A DNA stretch of 64,000 nt, taken from Sphingomonas sp. AR_OL41. GTDB lineage: Bacteria; Pseudomonadota; Alphaproteobacteria; Sphingomonadales; Sphingomonadaceae. The stretch covers positions 62,001-126,000 of the forward strand of contig NZ_JARYTI010000002.1 in assembly GCF_029911635.1 (NCBI RefSeq), in the 5' to 3' direction. The notes under the pieces were generated by a model. The model was not told the origin of the DNA. It did not search any database and was given only the letters and a program-made list of their open reading frames with translations. Shown here one piece after another: positions 8,133-17,074 of the stretch (the first letter of the stretch is position 1; each line of letters opens with the position of its first letter). The position numbers were made by a program, and so were the translations under genes.

Positions 8133-9379
8133 CCCCCGGTCACATTGTCCGTGGCGGGCAGATTGGGCGGTGGCAACGGGCGCCGGATCCGCAAGGTCGT
8201 GCCGCTCCCGACGACGATCCAGCCGCGCGATTCGAGTTCGGCGCGCAGCACGGCCGGGTCGGCGTCGAACCCGACGCGCATCACCGAAATACCGCCAAGC
8301 GCGAGGCTGGTCGTGACCGCCGACCTGACGCCGGGCGTGCCGCGCAGCGCCGCCTCGGTCGCGTTGACTGAATTGACGCTGGGCGAATCATACTGGATCG
8401 TCACGGTCGCGCCTGCCACCGCGGTTTGGTCGGCACCGGTCGTGGCGGCGTCTTCGGTGGCTGTCGCGCTGGGGGTTGGCGTCGGGACCATCGGGCGCCC
8501 GGCGGCGAGGCCGCGATCGGGGGCGAGCTGGCCGTTCTGCAAAGCGGCCTGGAAAATCTCATCCAGCCGCTTCACGCCCTCGTCGAGCAACACCGGCAGC
8601 GAATCGCCATTGCCGACGCGCAGGCTGAACTGTCCGATCAGCCGGTTGTCGGGGCCGTGTCGCGCCTGAAACACGCCGACGACGGGGCCGCCCGGCCACT
8701 GGCGATAGAGCTTGACCACGGGAATCAGAACGTCGGATGCGCCATATTGATCGAGAATCGTGCGCCACCAGCCGCGTCCCGGGCGGGTCTGTTGGCCGGC
8801 GTTGAGCAACAGGGCATCGGGGCCCGTGCCGGCCGGGCGAACATAATCGACCGCACTGTTCGAGGTGCGATAGCGCGCCCACGCATCCTGCCAATCGGTC
8901 TTCTGCTCAAAGCTGATCCTTGCGCCGCCCGACCATTCGATGGGGAGCAACAGCATTGGCGCCGAGCGCGAAGTCTCCGACGAGATGCCGAGCATCGAAC
9001 CGGCCCGCGCTCGACTGAACAGGACGCCGAGCCGGGCGATATAGCGGTTCGGGCCAATCTGCTCGTCCTCGACGACGATCCCCGAGACGATCGAGTCGAG
9101 CGTGCTGTCGGACAGCGATCCGCCACCCGCGCCGAGCCGCTGTGACAGCAATTGCCAGCCCTTGCGCTGTGCGAGCCGCCAGCCGGCATAGCGCGCCGCA
9201 TTGGCATCCTTGCCGGTGACATCGACCTGCACGCCATCGACCTCGTAGCTCCCCGAACTGTCGAAAGGCGAGTTCTTCTCGACGCCGTCATCCGCCTGCG
9301 CGAGCACGATCCCGCCGCTCGTTGCGAGCAGCAGGGCGACGGCGAGGCCGAGGGGACCGGAAAAGCGACGGGTGGGCAT
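8129..9379 (-). CDS. Exported protein of unknown function, DUF2066-like with HMA-like C-terminal fold
   Basis: 416 residues with a signal peptide (MPTRRF..., hydrophobic run to ~25, likely cleavage after VLA near 27). The region after it (YEVDGVQVDVTGKDANAARYAGWRLAQ) resembles the start of DUF2066 proteins. A low-complexity Pro/Thr/Ala linker follows at about 300. The C-terminal ~75 residues (VTIQYDSPSVNSVNATEAALR...) look like a heavy-metal-associated ferredoxin-like fold but lack the metal-binding CxxC. Function is unknown. The stop overlaps the hdaA start by ATGA, so its translation is tied to a replication regulator. It is divergent from purM. Confidence 0.75.
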   Translation of the reverse strand: MPTRRFSGPLGLAVALLLATSGGIVLAQADDGVEKNSPFDSSGSYEVDGVQVDVTGKDANAARYAGWRLAQRKGWQLLSQRLGAGGGSLSDSTLDSIVSGIVVEDEQIGPNRYIARLGVLFSRARAGSMLGISSETSRSAPMLLLPIEWSGGARISFEQKTDWQDAWARYRTSNSAVDYVRPAGTGPDALLLNAGQQTRPGRGWWRTILDQYGASDVLIPVVKLYRQWPGGPVVGVFQARHGPDNRLIGQFSLRVGNGDSLPVLLDEGVKRLDEIFQAALQNGQLAPDRGLAAGRPMVPTPTPSATATEDAATTGADQTAVAGATVTIQYDSPSVNSVNATEAALRGTPGVRSAVTTSLALGGISVMRVGFDADPAVLRAELESRGWIVVGSGTTLRIRRPLPPPNLPATDNVTGG

Positions 9380-9440
9380 GCGCGGCCCTTTTGGCGAAGC
9401 AGACGTGGAAATCCAAGCGCGATGTGGCTAGGCGGACGGA

Positions 9441-10547
9441 ATGAGCGATATCGATCGGGACGACGCGCCCTACACCTATGCCCAGGCGGGCGTTTCCATT
9501 GCGGCCGGCAACGCGCTGGTGCGCGCCATCGCGCCGCTCGCCAAGGCGACGCGTCGCCCGGGTGCCGATGCCGAACTGGGCGGATTCGGCGGCTTCTTCG
9601 ACCTCAAGGCGGCGGGGTTCGTCGATCCCTTGCTGGTTGCCGCCAATGACGGCGTCGGCACCAAGCTCAAGCTGGCGATCGACAGTGGGCGTCACGACGG
9701 CGTCGGCATCGATCTCGTCGCGATGTGCGCCAATGATCTGATCGTCCAGGGCGCCGAGCCGCTGTTCTTTCTCGATTATTATGCGACGGGCCAGCTTGAC
9801 GCGGTGGTGGCGGAGCGCGTCGTCGCCTCGATTGCCGAGGGTTGCAAACAGGCCGGGTGCGCGTTGATCGGCGGCGAGACGGCGGAAATGCCGGGTATGT
9901 ATGCCGCCGACGATTATGATCTCGCCGGTTTTTGTGTCGGTGCGGTCGAGCGCGATCGCGTCCTGACCGGGCAGGATATCACGGCGGGCGACGTGGTCCT
10001 CGGGCTCGCCTCGAGCGGCGTGCATTCGAACGGCTTCTCGCTGGTCCGGCGCCTTGCGGCCGACAAGGGCTGGAAGCTCGATCGCCCGGCGCTATTCGAC
10101 CAGGATGTCCTGTTGATCGACGCCTTGATGGCCCCGACGCGAATCTATGTGCGCAGCTTGTTGCCGCTGGTGCGCGAAAAGCGGCTCAAGGGGCTGGCCC
10201 ACATTACGGGCGGCGGGCTGCTCGAAAATATTCCGCGCGTCCTGCCCAAGGGTACTCACGCGACGATCGATGCCGGTGCCTGGCCGCAGCCGCCCCTGAT
10301 GGCTTTCCTCCAGGCGCAGGGCAAGATCGAGCCGGACGAGATGGCGCGTACCTTCAATTGCGGGATCGGCATGGTCGCGATCGTGGCGCGCGACGAGGTC
10401 GCCGGCGTCACCGCGGCGCTCGAAGCCGCCGGCGAGACGGTATTCGCGGTCGGCACGGTGACAGACGGCGAGCGCGGTTGCACGGTCAGCGGCAGCGACG
10501 AAGTCTGGAGTGGTCGCGGCGCCTGGTCCGCCACCCACCATGGCTAA
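9441..10547 (+). CDS. purM: Phosphoribosylformylglycinamidine cyclo-ligase
   Basis: 368 residues; the AIR synthetase that closes the imidazole ring in purine biosynthesis using ATP. Family features: the [11 protein letters not shown] start, [26 protein letters not shown] and [17 protein letters not shown]. The ATG at 9441 is the only plausible start and sits 61 bases from the divergent exported-protein gene. The end overlaps purN by eight bases, so the two consecutive-pathway enzymes are translated together. Confidence 0.98.
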   Translation: MSDIDRDDAPYTYAQAGVSIAAGNALVRAIAPLAKATRRPGADAELGGFGGFFDLKAAGFVDPLLVAANDGVGTKLKLAIDSGRHDGVGIDLVAMCANDLIVQGAEPLFFLDYYATGQLDAVVAERVVASIAEGCKQAGCALIGGETAEMPGMYAADDYDLAGFCVGAVERDRVLTGQDITAGDVVLGLASSGVHSNGFSLVRRLAADKGWKLDRPALFDQDVLLIDALMAPTRIYVRSLLPLVREKRLKGLAHITGGGLLENIPRVLPKGTHATIDAGAWPQPPLMAFLQAQGKIEPDEMARTFNCGIGMVAIVARDEVAGVTAALEAAGETVFAVGTVTDGERGCTVSGSDEVWSGRGAWSATHHG

Positions 10548-11109
10548 GGCGAATATCGGGGTCCTGATTTCGGGGCGCGGCTCCAACATGATGGCGCTCG
10601 CCCATGCGGCAGCGCATGCGACCACCCCGTTCCGCATCGCTATCGTCGCCTCGGACAAACCCGAAGCACCGGGCCTCGAATGGGCACGGCAGCACGGGCT
10701 CGCAACCTTCGCCCAGTCGCCCAAGGGCATGCCTAAGGCCGATTATGAAGCGGCAATCGATCATGCGCTCCGCGACGCGCATGTCGATACGATCGCGCTG
10801 GCGGGCTATATGCGCCTGTTGTCGGATGCTTTCGTCGCGCGCTGGCGCGGACGGATCGTCAATATCCACCCCTCGCTGCTGCCCAAATATAAGGGCCTCG
10901 ACACCCATGCCCGCGCCATCGCGGCAGGCGACGCGGTGGCGGGATGCTCGGTACATGTCGTGACCGAGGAACTCGATGGCGGCGAGGTGCTCGGCCAGGC
11001 CGAGGTACCGCTGCTGCCCGACGATACCGCCGATACGTTGGCGGACCGCGTCCTTGCCGCCGAGCATCGCCTTTACCCGCAGGTTCTGGCAGACTTCGTC
11101 GCGCGATGA
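10540..11109 (+). CDS. purN: Phosphoribosylglycinamide formyltransferase
   Basis: 189 residues. Formylates GAR using 10-formyl-THF. Motifs: [14 protein letters not shown] at the N-terminus (phosphate binding), [12 protein letters not shown] with the catalytic Asn/His, and [13 protein letters not shown] with the catalytic Asp. I start at the ATG at 10540 (MAKANIG) rather than an upstream in-frame start at 10510, because it matches the family and places the start in an 8-base overlap with purM. The 10-formyl-THF cofactor could come from the formate-THF ligase encoded at 35.6 kb. Confidence 0.97.
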   Translation: MAKANIGVLISGRGSNMMALAHAAAHATTPFRIAIVASDKPEAPGLEWARQHGLATFAQSPKGMPKADYEAAIDHALRDAHVDTIALAGYMRLLSDAFVARWRGRIVNIHPSLLPKYKGLDTHARAIAAGDAVAGCSVHVVTEELDGGEVLGQAEVPLLPDDTADTLADRVLAAEHRLYPQVLADFVAR

Positions 11110-11483
11110 GCCCCGACCCCAGCCTGCCGCTCGAAAAAGTCCGCGCGCTGGCCCTCGCGCTGCCCGGTACGATCGAGAAGCTGTCACACGGCTCGCCGGG
11201 CTTCCTGATCGAGAAGGGCAAGTTCTTCGCCTATTTCTGGCACAATCATCATAGCGATGGCGAGACCGTCGTGATCGTCAAGACCAGCGGCCGCGAGGAG
11301 CACGCGATACTGATTGAGCTGGACCCCGATTGCTATTTCAGCCCGCCCTATCTCGGCCCCTCGGGCTGGGTGGCGATGCGGCTCGATCGCGACGACACCG
11401 ACTGGGACCGTGTTGGAGACCGTATCGCGACAAGCTGGAAAATGGTCGCGCCGCGGCGCTTGCTCGAAATGGGTGGACGATGA
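11106..11483 (+). CDS. MmcQ/YjbR-like protein
   Basis: 125 residues. Features such as LALALPGTIEKLSHGSPGFLIEKGKFFAYF and a C-terminal WDRVGDRIATSWKMVAPRRLLE fit the MmcQ/YjbR fold, a small double-wing-like domain often called DNA-binding though its role is not settled. The ATG at 11106 overlaps the purN stop (ATGA), and its stop overlaps the next gene the same way. A longer open frame to 10944 lies antiphase in purN and is not used. Placement in the purine operon may be only transcriptional convenience. Confidence 0.85.
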   Translation: MSPDPSLPLEKVRALALALPGTIEKLSHGSPGFLIEKGKFFAYFWHNHHSDGETVVIVKTSGREEHAILIELDPDCYFSPPYLGPSGWVAMRLDRDDTDWDRVGDRIATSWKMVAPRRLLEMGGR

Positions 11484-12151
11484 ACGCCGAACCCCCGACC
11501 GAAATGCCCGAACTACCCCCTATTACGTCGCCGGAGCCGGCAATGATTTCGGTCGAGCAGGCCATCGAACGCGCCGAGGCTGCCGAAACCCGGCGCCGTT
11601 GGGTCTCGCTCGCCGAGCTGGTCGGCGTTGCCGGTCTGATCATCGCCGCGATCAGCCTATGGATGAGCTGGGCGGACCGGCGCGCCGATGTCGCCGAGAA
11701 ACAGGCGGAGCAGGTGAGCGCGAGCAAGGCGCGCACGCTGGTGACGATTACCGCGACCCTGTCACAGGACGGCACGTTGATGACGCTGGCCGACCCCGCG
11801 CATCCCCTCAAAGATGTCGAAGTAACATTCCCGCAGGCACTCGGCATCAGCCCGCAAAGCGGCCTGCTCGGCCCGAAGATCGAGAGTTCCTGGTTCGGGA
11901 GCGCGCTGCTCAAGCTCAGCGACAAAGTTCATCAGGGGCGCTTGCCGGTGATGCTGACCGCGACGTGGTGGGACGGCGACGTCAAGCGCACCGATCGGGC
12001 AATCTACGAGATCGGCTGGGTCGCCGGCACGCGATCGCTAGGCATTCTGGGTGGCCGCGAACTGCACATGCGCGGCCTGATGCTCAGCGACCGTAATGCC
12101 ACGCCGGCGCGGCTCGAGGCGGCATGGGCGCGCCTCAAGCCGGCCGGGTAA
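11480..12151 (+). CDS. Membrane-anchored protein of unknown function
   Basis: 223 residues. A Pro/Glu-rich start is followed by a charged helix and one hydrophobic segment (residues ~46-63, LVGVAGLIIAAISLWMSW), then a short coiled-coil-like stretch (RRADVAEKQAEQVSAS) and a ~140-residue domain with beta-rich character. I do not recognise the domain. The ATG at 11480 overlaps the stop of the MmcQ-like gene, making it the fourth member of a translationally coupled purM-purN-mmcQ chain. It converges on ndk with only seven bases between stops. Confidence 0.8.
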   Translation: MNAEPPTEMPELPPITSPEPAMISVEQAIERAEAAETRRRWVSLAELVGVAGLIIAAISLWMSWADRRADVAEKQAEQVSASKARTLVTITATLSQDGTLMTLADPAHPLKDVEVTFPQALGISPQSGLLGPKIESSWFGSALLKLSDKVHQGRLPVMLTATWWDGDVKRTDRAIYEIGWVAGTRSLGILGGRELHMRGLMLSDRNATPARLEAAWARLKPAG

Positions 12152-12158
12152 CGGGGCT

Positions 12159-12581
12159 TCAGCCGACGATTTCTTCCGGCTTGAAGAAGTAAGCGATCTC
12201 GATCGCGGCATTCTCGTCCGAATCCGAACCATGGACGCTGTTGGCTTCGATCGACTCGGCGAGTTCCTTGCGGATCGTGCCGGGTTCGGCATTGGCCGGG
12301 TTGGTCGCGCCCATGATGTCGCGGTTGCGCTGCACGGCATTCTCGCCTTCGAGCACCTGCACCACGACCGGGCCGGAAATCATGAACTGAACGAGGTCGT
12401 TGAAGAACGGGCGCTCGCGGTGGACGGCGTAGAAGCCGCCGGCCTGCTCTTCGGTCATGTGGATGCGCTTTGAGGCAACGACGCGCAGGCCGGCTTCCTC
12501 GAGCATCTTGGTGACCGCGCCGGTCAGGTTGCGGCGGGTGGCATCGGGCTTGATGATCGAAAACGTACGATTGACGGCCAT
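12159..12581 (-). CDS. ndk: Nucleoside diphosphate kinase
   Basis: 140 residues, the standard size. It has [12 protein letters not shown] at the N-terminus and the active-site segment [13 protein letters not shown], whose His is the phosphorylated residue; FFKPEEI closes the protein. It balances NTP and dNTP pools by transferring the terminal phosphate between nucleotides. The ATG at 12581 (MAVNRTFS) is the family start; AAGGAG is found 12 bases upstream, a rather long spacing. It faces the purine genes tail to tail. Confidence 0.98.
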   Translation of the reverse strand: MAVNRTFSIIKPDATRRNLTGAVTKMLEEAGLRVVASKRIHMTEEQAGGFYAVHRERPFFNDLVQFMISGPVVVQVLEGENAVQRNRDIMGATNPANAEPGTIRKELAESIEANSVHGSDSDENAAIEIAYFFKPEEIVG

Positions 12582-12675
12582 GGCGGTCGCTCGCTCCTTG
12601 TGATGAGAAATGGCGGAAATGCGCGGGCTACCTAGTCGCGTGGGCGTTGCGATGCAAGGTCGGGCGTCGACCGGG

Positions 12676-13116
12676 TCAGGCAGCCTTTTCCCACCGCCCG
12701 GCGTCATTCTGCTTCCAGTAACGACGCTCGATATCGTCGCGCCCCGCCAGCGCCTTCCAGGCGGTACGCGCCTCGGTGATCCGCTCGCCATCGAAGAAAT
12801 GGAAGGCGCGTTCGAAACCCAAAGCGGCGTCGCGCCAGATCCCGTCGGCCAGCGCGACGTTGCGCGCGCTATTGGTGGCGACGGGCTCGGCGGCGATCAG
12901 AACCGGCTGGTTGGCGTCCCCTGCCCCGCCCGCGCAGGCATGCGGCAGGAAGCTCTCGGCATTGTAGGCCCATAACAGCTTGTCGAGCGCACTACGTTGC
13001 GTCTCGCTCTCGGCGACGAGCAGCAACCGCCCGCCGTTCGCCAGCACCTTCTCCGCGATCTGCGGCAAGGCCCGGTCGAGCGGCGTGACAGTCAGATGGT
13101 AGAAATCGACCTGCAT
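12676..13116 (-). CDS. holC: DNA polymerase III chi subunit
   Basis: 146 residues. N-terminus [25 protein letters not shown] and the segment [23 protein letters not shown] match HolC, the clamp-loader accessory that contacts SSB. The C-terminus carries [25 protein letters not shown], typical of alphaproteobacterial chi. It starts in a TGATG overlap with the pepA stop, so it is made from the pepA message. pepA-holC is a known neighbourhood in proteobacteria. Confidence 0.93.
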   Translation of the reverse strand: MQVDFYHLTVTPLDRALPQIAEKVLANGGRLLLVAESETQRSALDKLLWAYNAESFLPHACAGGAGDANQPVLIAAEPVATNSARNVALADGIWRDAALGFERAFHFFDGERITEARTAWKALAGRDDIERRYWKQNDAGRWEKAA

Positions 13117-14588
13117 CAGCTCTCGAAATTGTCGGCGACGAAGCGGTCGAGCAGGCGCACGCAATAACCCGTCGCGCCCTTGTCGAAGGTGGCGCCCGGC
13201 TTGTCGGCCCACACCATCCCGGCAATGTCGAGATGCGCCCAGCGCACGCCTTCATCGACGAAGCGCTTGATGAACTGCGCCGCGGTGATCGAACCGGCGC
13301 CGCGCGGTCCGACATTCTTCATGTCGGCGATCGGCGAGTCGATCAACTTGTTGTAGGCATCCGACAGCGGGAAGCGCCACAGCAGGTCGCCGGTGGCCTT
13401 GCCGGCGGCAAGCAGCTGATCGGCAAGCGAATCGTCATTGGCGAACAGCCCGCCATGCTCGTTGCCGAGCGCGATGATCATCGCGCCGGTCAGCGTGGCG
13501 AGATCGACGATGGTCTTTGGCCGATGCGCCTGCTGCACCCAGGTGATCGCGTCGCACAGCACCAGCCGTCCTTCGGCATCCGTGTTGAGGATCTCGATCG
13601 TCTGGCCCGACATCGAGGTGACGATGTCGCCGGGGCGTTGTGCGTTGCCGTCGGGCATGTTCTCGACCAGGCCGCACACTCCAATGACATTGGCCTTGGC
13701 CTTGCGCAGCGCGATCGCCTTCATCGCGCCCGCAACGGCGCCCGCACCACCCATGTCCCATTTCATGTCTTCCATGCCGGGCCCAGGCTTGAGCGAAATG
13801 CCGCCGGTATCGAAGGTCACGCCCTTGCCGACCAGCGCCAGCGCGGGATCGCCCGCGCCGGCACCGTTCCACTTGAGCGCGAGCAGCTTGGCCTCGCGCC
13901 GCGAACCCTGGCTGACGCCGAGCAGCGCCCCCATGCCGAGCGCGGTCATCTCCGCCTCGCCGAGCACGGTGACTTCGATCCCGAGCCCGTCGATTTCCGC
14001 CATGACCTTTTCGACGAACGATTCGGGATAGAGCAGGTTGGGTGGCTCGGACACCAGCGTGCGCGTCAGATCGAGACCGTCGGTGACCGCCTTGTGCGAC
14101 ACCCATGCCGCTTCGGCCCCGTCCGGTGCGCCGATCAGCACGATGCTGGTCAGCGTCGGCTTGGCCTTCTCGGTCAGCTTGGTGCGATAGGTATCAATCC
14201 GCCAGCCGCGCTGCGCCGCCGCGGCGGCGAACCGCGCGACCGCCTTGGGCGCGGCGCCTGCGCTGGCCAGATCGACGGTCACCGATTCGACGCCCGAGGT
14301 GAGCAGGCGCGCGGTCAGCGCGCCACCGGCGCGCTCGTAATCCGGCTCACCGCCGGCGCCGACGCCGAGCAGCAGCACACGCCGTACGCCGCCAACGACC
14401 GGCAGGAAGGTCTCCACGACGCCACCCGCCTCACCCTCGAATCGGCTCGCGCGCGCCGCTGCGACGATCGTCGTCAGACCGGCCGCGTCGATCAGGTCGC
14501 TGGAAAGGCGGTCGAGGCCGTCCTTTTCGACCGGCAGCGCGATCGTGTCGGCATGGGCGGGGGCTGTCGCGGAAAAGCTGATCTTCAT
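13116..14588 (-). CDS. pepA: Leucyl aminopeptidase (cytosol aminopeptidase, M17)
   Basis: 490 residues. Two-metal M17 peptidase that removes N-terminal residues from peptides in the cytoplasm. The catalytic domain shows KGVTFDTGGISLKPGPGMEDMKWDM (metal-binding Lys and Asp) and the signature NTDAEGRLVLCDAI. The ATG at 14588 (MKISFSAT) gives the normal N-terminal domain; the longer open frame to 14657 adds unrelated residues. It is divergent from lptD across 161 bases. Confidence 0.97.
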   Translation of the reverse strand: MKISFSATAPAHADTIALPVEKDGLDRLSSDLIDAAGLTTIVAAARASRFEGEAGGVVETFLPVVGGVRRVLLLGVGAGGEPDYERAGGALTARLLTSGVESVTVDLASAGAAPKAVARFAAAAAQRGWRIDTYRTKLTEKAKPTLTSIVLIGAPDGAEAAWVSHKAVTDGLDLTRTLVSEPPNLLYPESFVEKVMAEIDGLGIEVTVLGEAEMTALGMGALLGVSQGSRREAKLLALKWNGAGAGDPALALVGKGVTFDTGGISLKPGPGMEDMKWDMGGAGAVAGAMKAIALRKAKANVIGVCGLVENMPDGNAQRPGDIVTSMSGQTIEILNTDAEGRLVLCDAITWVQQAHRPKTIVDLATLTGAMIIALGNEHGGLFANDDSLADQLLAAGKATGDLLWRFPLSDAYNKLIDSPIADMKNVGPRGAGSITAAQFIKRFVDEGVRWAHLDIAGMVWADKPGATFDKGATGYCVRLLDRFVADNFES

Positions 14589-14749
14589 GAAAGCGGGTCT
14601 CGGTGTGATGATATGGGGGACTCGGATGGCTCTAGGACAATGTGGCGCGAGTGGCAAAACACGGCTGCGATTGCAGCGCGGCCCCGGCGATGCGATAGGG
14701 CGGCGACCGTTGGCCGCACTGCGGGATTGTTCTGCGGGCTTGTTGGGAT

Positions 14750-16999
14750 GTGTTTTTCGCCGTGAAGCGTGCCAATCTTCTTGCGAGTTGCGCCCTGCCC
14801 CTTGCCCTCGCGTTCACTAGCGGGGCGCATGCGCAGGATCTCAACCAGCCAACTACGCCACCGCCGCCGCCGTCGGATCAGGCCGCCAGCGACGACCAGG
14901 TGCGGTTCAGCGCCGCAGCGCTGGAATATGATATCAACACCGAGGTCGTCACCGCGACGGGTGACGTGCGCATGTACCGCGAGGGCGATCGCCTGCGCGC
15001 CGATCGGGTGGAATGGAACCGCAAGACCGGCAAGGTGATCGCGACCGGCAATATCGCCGTGGTCAACCCCGGTGGCGACACCGCCTATGGCGATTCGATC
15101 GAGCTGACCGATGCGCTCAAGGATGGCGTGGTCGACAACATGTTGATCGTGCTCGGCAAGGGCGGGCGACTCGCGGCACGCCGCGGTACGCGCGCGCTCG
15201 ACGAGACGGTCACGCTCGACGATGCCGCCTACACCCCCTGCGCCGTCACATCGTCGAGCGGATGCCCGAAGGAGCCGGCGTGGAAGATTACTGCGGTGCG
15301 CGTCGTCTATCGACCCGACCGCAACCGCATCTATTACAAGGGTGCGCGGATCAATCTTTTTGGCCTGCCGTCCTTGCCGTTGCCCGCCTTCTCGCACCCG
15401 GCGAGCCAGGCCAACCAGAGCGGACTGCTCGCGCCGGATCTGCGCTACGATCGCGTCAACGGCTTCGAATTTGCCCAGCCCTATTATTTCGCGCTAGGCC
15501 CGAATCGCGGCCTGGTCCTCACGCCGCGGCTCTATTCCGCCGTGCTGCCGATGCTGCAGGCCAATTACCAGGCACTGACCGCAACGGGTGCCTACAAGAT
15601 CGGCGCCTATGCGACCGTCAGCCGGCGCAGCGACGACCTGCTGACCTCGGCGACGACAACCTCGCCGGAGGCTTTCCGCGGTTATATCGATGGTGTCGGC
15701 CGCTTTCAGCTCAGCCCGGAATGGAGCCTGAGCGGTTCGCTGCGCGTCGCCACCGACCGCACCTTCCTGCGGCGTTACGACATCTCGCAGGACGATCGCC
15801 TGCGCAGCACGGTCAGCCTCGAACGGATCGACCGGGACAGTTATTTTGCGGTGACCGGCTGGGCGGTGCAGACATTGCGCCTTGGTGATCGCCAGGGCCT
15901 GCAGCCCGTCGCGCTGCCGGAAATCGACTATCGTCGCCGCCTTACCGACGGTCTGGTCGGCGGCATCCTGCAACTCCAGGTGAACTCGCTCGCCCTGACC
16001 CGCACCGGCGGACAGGACACGCAACGTGCCTTTGCCAGCGCGCAATGGGACCTGCGCAAGCTCACCCCGCTTGGCCAGCAGATCACCCTGACAGCCTTTG
16101 CCCGCGGCGACGTTTACAATGCCAACGACACGCTCGCCACGACGGTGGCAAGCTATCGCGGCGACCCCGGCTTTCACGGCCGCGTCATGGGCGCGCTGGC
16201 GTTCGACGTGCAATGGCCGTTCGTCGGTCCGTTCCTCGGCGGAACGCAGCGCCTGACGCCGCGCTTCCAGGTCGTGGCATCGCCACACACGGCAAATCTC
16301 CTCGTCCCCAATGAGGATGCCCGTGCGGTCGACCTGGAGGATTCGAACCTCTTCGCGCTCAATCGCTTTCCCGGTTACGACCGCTTCGAGGATTCGTCGC
16401 GCATCACCGTCGGCCTCGACTGGAAGGTCGATCTGCCGAACCTGACGATCAACGCCAATGTCGGGCAGAGCTACCGGCTCGATTCGCGCCCGGTGCTCTT
16501 TCCCGACGGGACCGGCCTGAGTGGCCGCGTGTCCGATATCGTCGGTCGCACCGAGCTACGTTACAAGGATTTCGTGTCGATCACCCATCGTTACCGGCTC
16601 GACAAGGACAACCTTTCGGTCCGGCGAAACGAGGTCGACGCCACGATCGGATCGCGCAACACTTACATTTTGCTTGGCTATTTGCGACTCAACCGCAACA
16701 TCGCGCCGACGCTCGAGGATCTGCGCGATCGCGAGGAGGCGCGTGTCGGGGCACGGGTCCAGTTCGCGCGCTTCTGGTCGGTATTCGGCTCGACCGTCAT
16801 CGATCTGACCGATCGCAACGAAGATCCGACCTCGATGGCAAGCGGCTTCGATCCCGTGCGGCATCGTCTAGGCGTATCCTATGAAGACGATTGCCTCAGG
16901 CTTGGCCTGACATGGAAGCGGACCTATCAGGACACCGGCGACGCAAAGGCGGGCAACAGTTTCCTGTTGACGCTGGCTTTCAAGAATCTGGGTCGCTAA
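14750..16999 (+). CDS. lptD: LPS assembly protein LptD (outer membrane)
   Basis: 749 residues. A signal peptide (hydrophobic to AHA near residue 28) is followed by a Pro-rich linker, an OstA/LptA-like jellyroll domain (~50-165: VTATGDVRMYREGDRLRAD), then a large beta-barrel region ending in aromatic FKNLGR. LptD with LptE inserts LPS into the outer leaflet; in sphingomonads, which make glycosphingolipids instead of LPS, it may carry those. The start is uncertain: GTG at 14750 or GTG at 14762; the ATG at 14748 reads only five codons. Followed by surA, its folding chaperone. Confidence 0.92.
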   Translation: MFFAVKRANLLASCALPLALAFTSGAHAQDLNQPTTPPPPPSDQAASDDQVRFSAAALEYDINTEVVTATGDVRMYREGDRLRADRVEWNRKTGKVIATGNIAVVNPGGDTAYGDSIELTDALKDGVVDNMLIVLGKGGRLAARRGTRALDETVTLDDAAYTPCAVTSSSGCPKEPAWKITAVRVVYRPDRNRIYYKGARINLFGLPSLPLPAFSHPASQANQSGLLAPDLRYDRVNGFEFAQPYYFALGPNRGLVLTPRLYSAVLPMLQANYQALTATGAYKIGAYATVSRRSDDLLTSATTTSPEAFRGYIDGVGRFQLSPEWSLSGSLRVATDRTFLRRYDISQDDRLRSTVSLERIDRDSYFAVTGWAVQTLRLGDRQGLQPVALPEIDYRRRLTDGLVGGILQLQVNSLALTRTGGQDTQRAFASAQWDLRKLTPLGQQITLTAFARGDVYNANDTLATTVASYRGDPGFHGRVMGALAFDVQWPFVGPFLGGTQRLTPRFQVVASPHTANLLVPNEDARAVDLEDSNLFALNRFPGYDRFEDSSRITVGLDWKVDLPNLTINANVGQSYRLDSRPVLFPDGTGLSGRVSDIVGRTELRYKDFVSITHRYRLDKDNLSVRRNEVDATIGSRNTYILLGYLRLNRNIAPTLEDLRDREEARVGARVQFARFWSVFGSTVIDLTDRNEDPTSMASGFDPVRHRLGVSYEDDCLRLGLTWKRTYQDTGDAKAGNSFLLTLAFKNLGR

Positions 17000-17074
17000 G
17001 CCATCATTCAGGCGCGACCGGCGAGTAGACGAGTACGAGCGCGCCTCCGCGCGGGATGGGATGACGATAAAGTG

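Noticed and set aside
14748..14750. ATG at 14748 as the lptD start
   Set aside because: That frame stops after five codons; the lptD frame begins at GTG 14750 or 14762.
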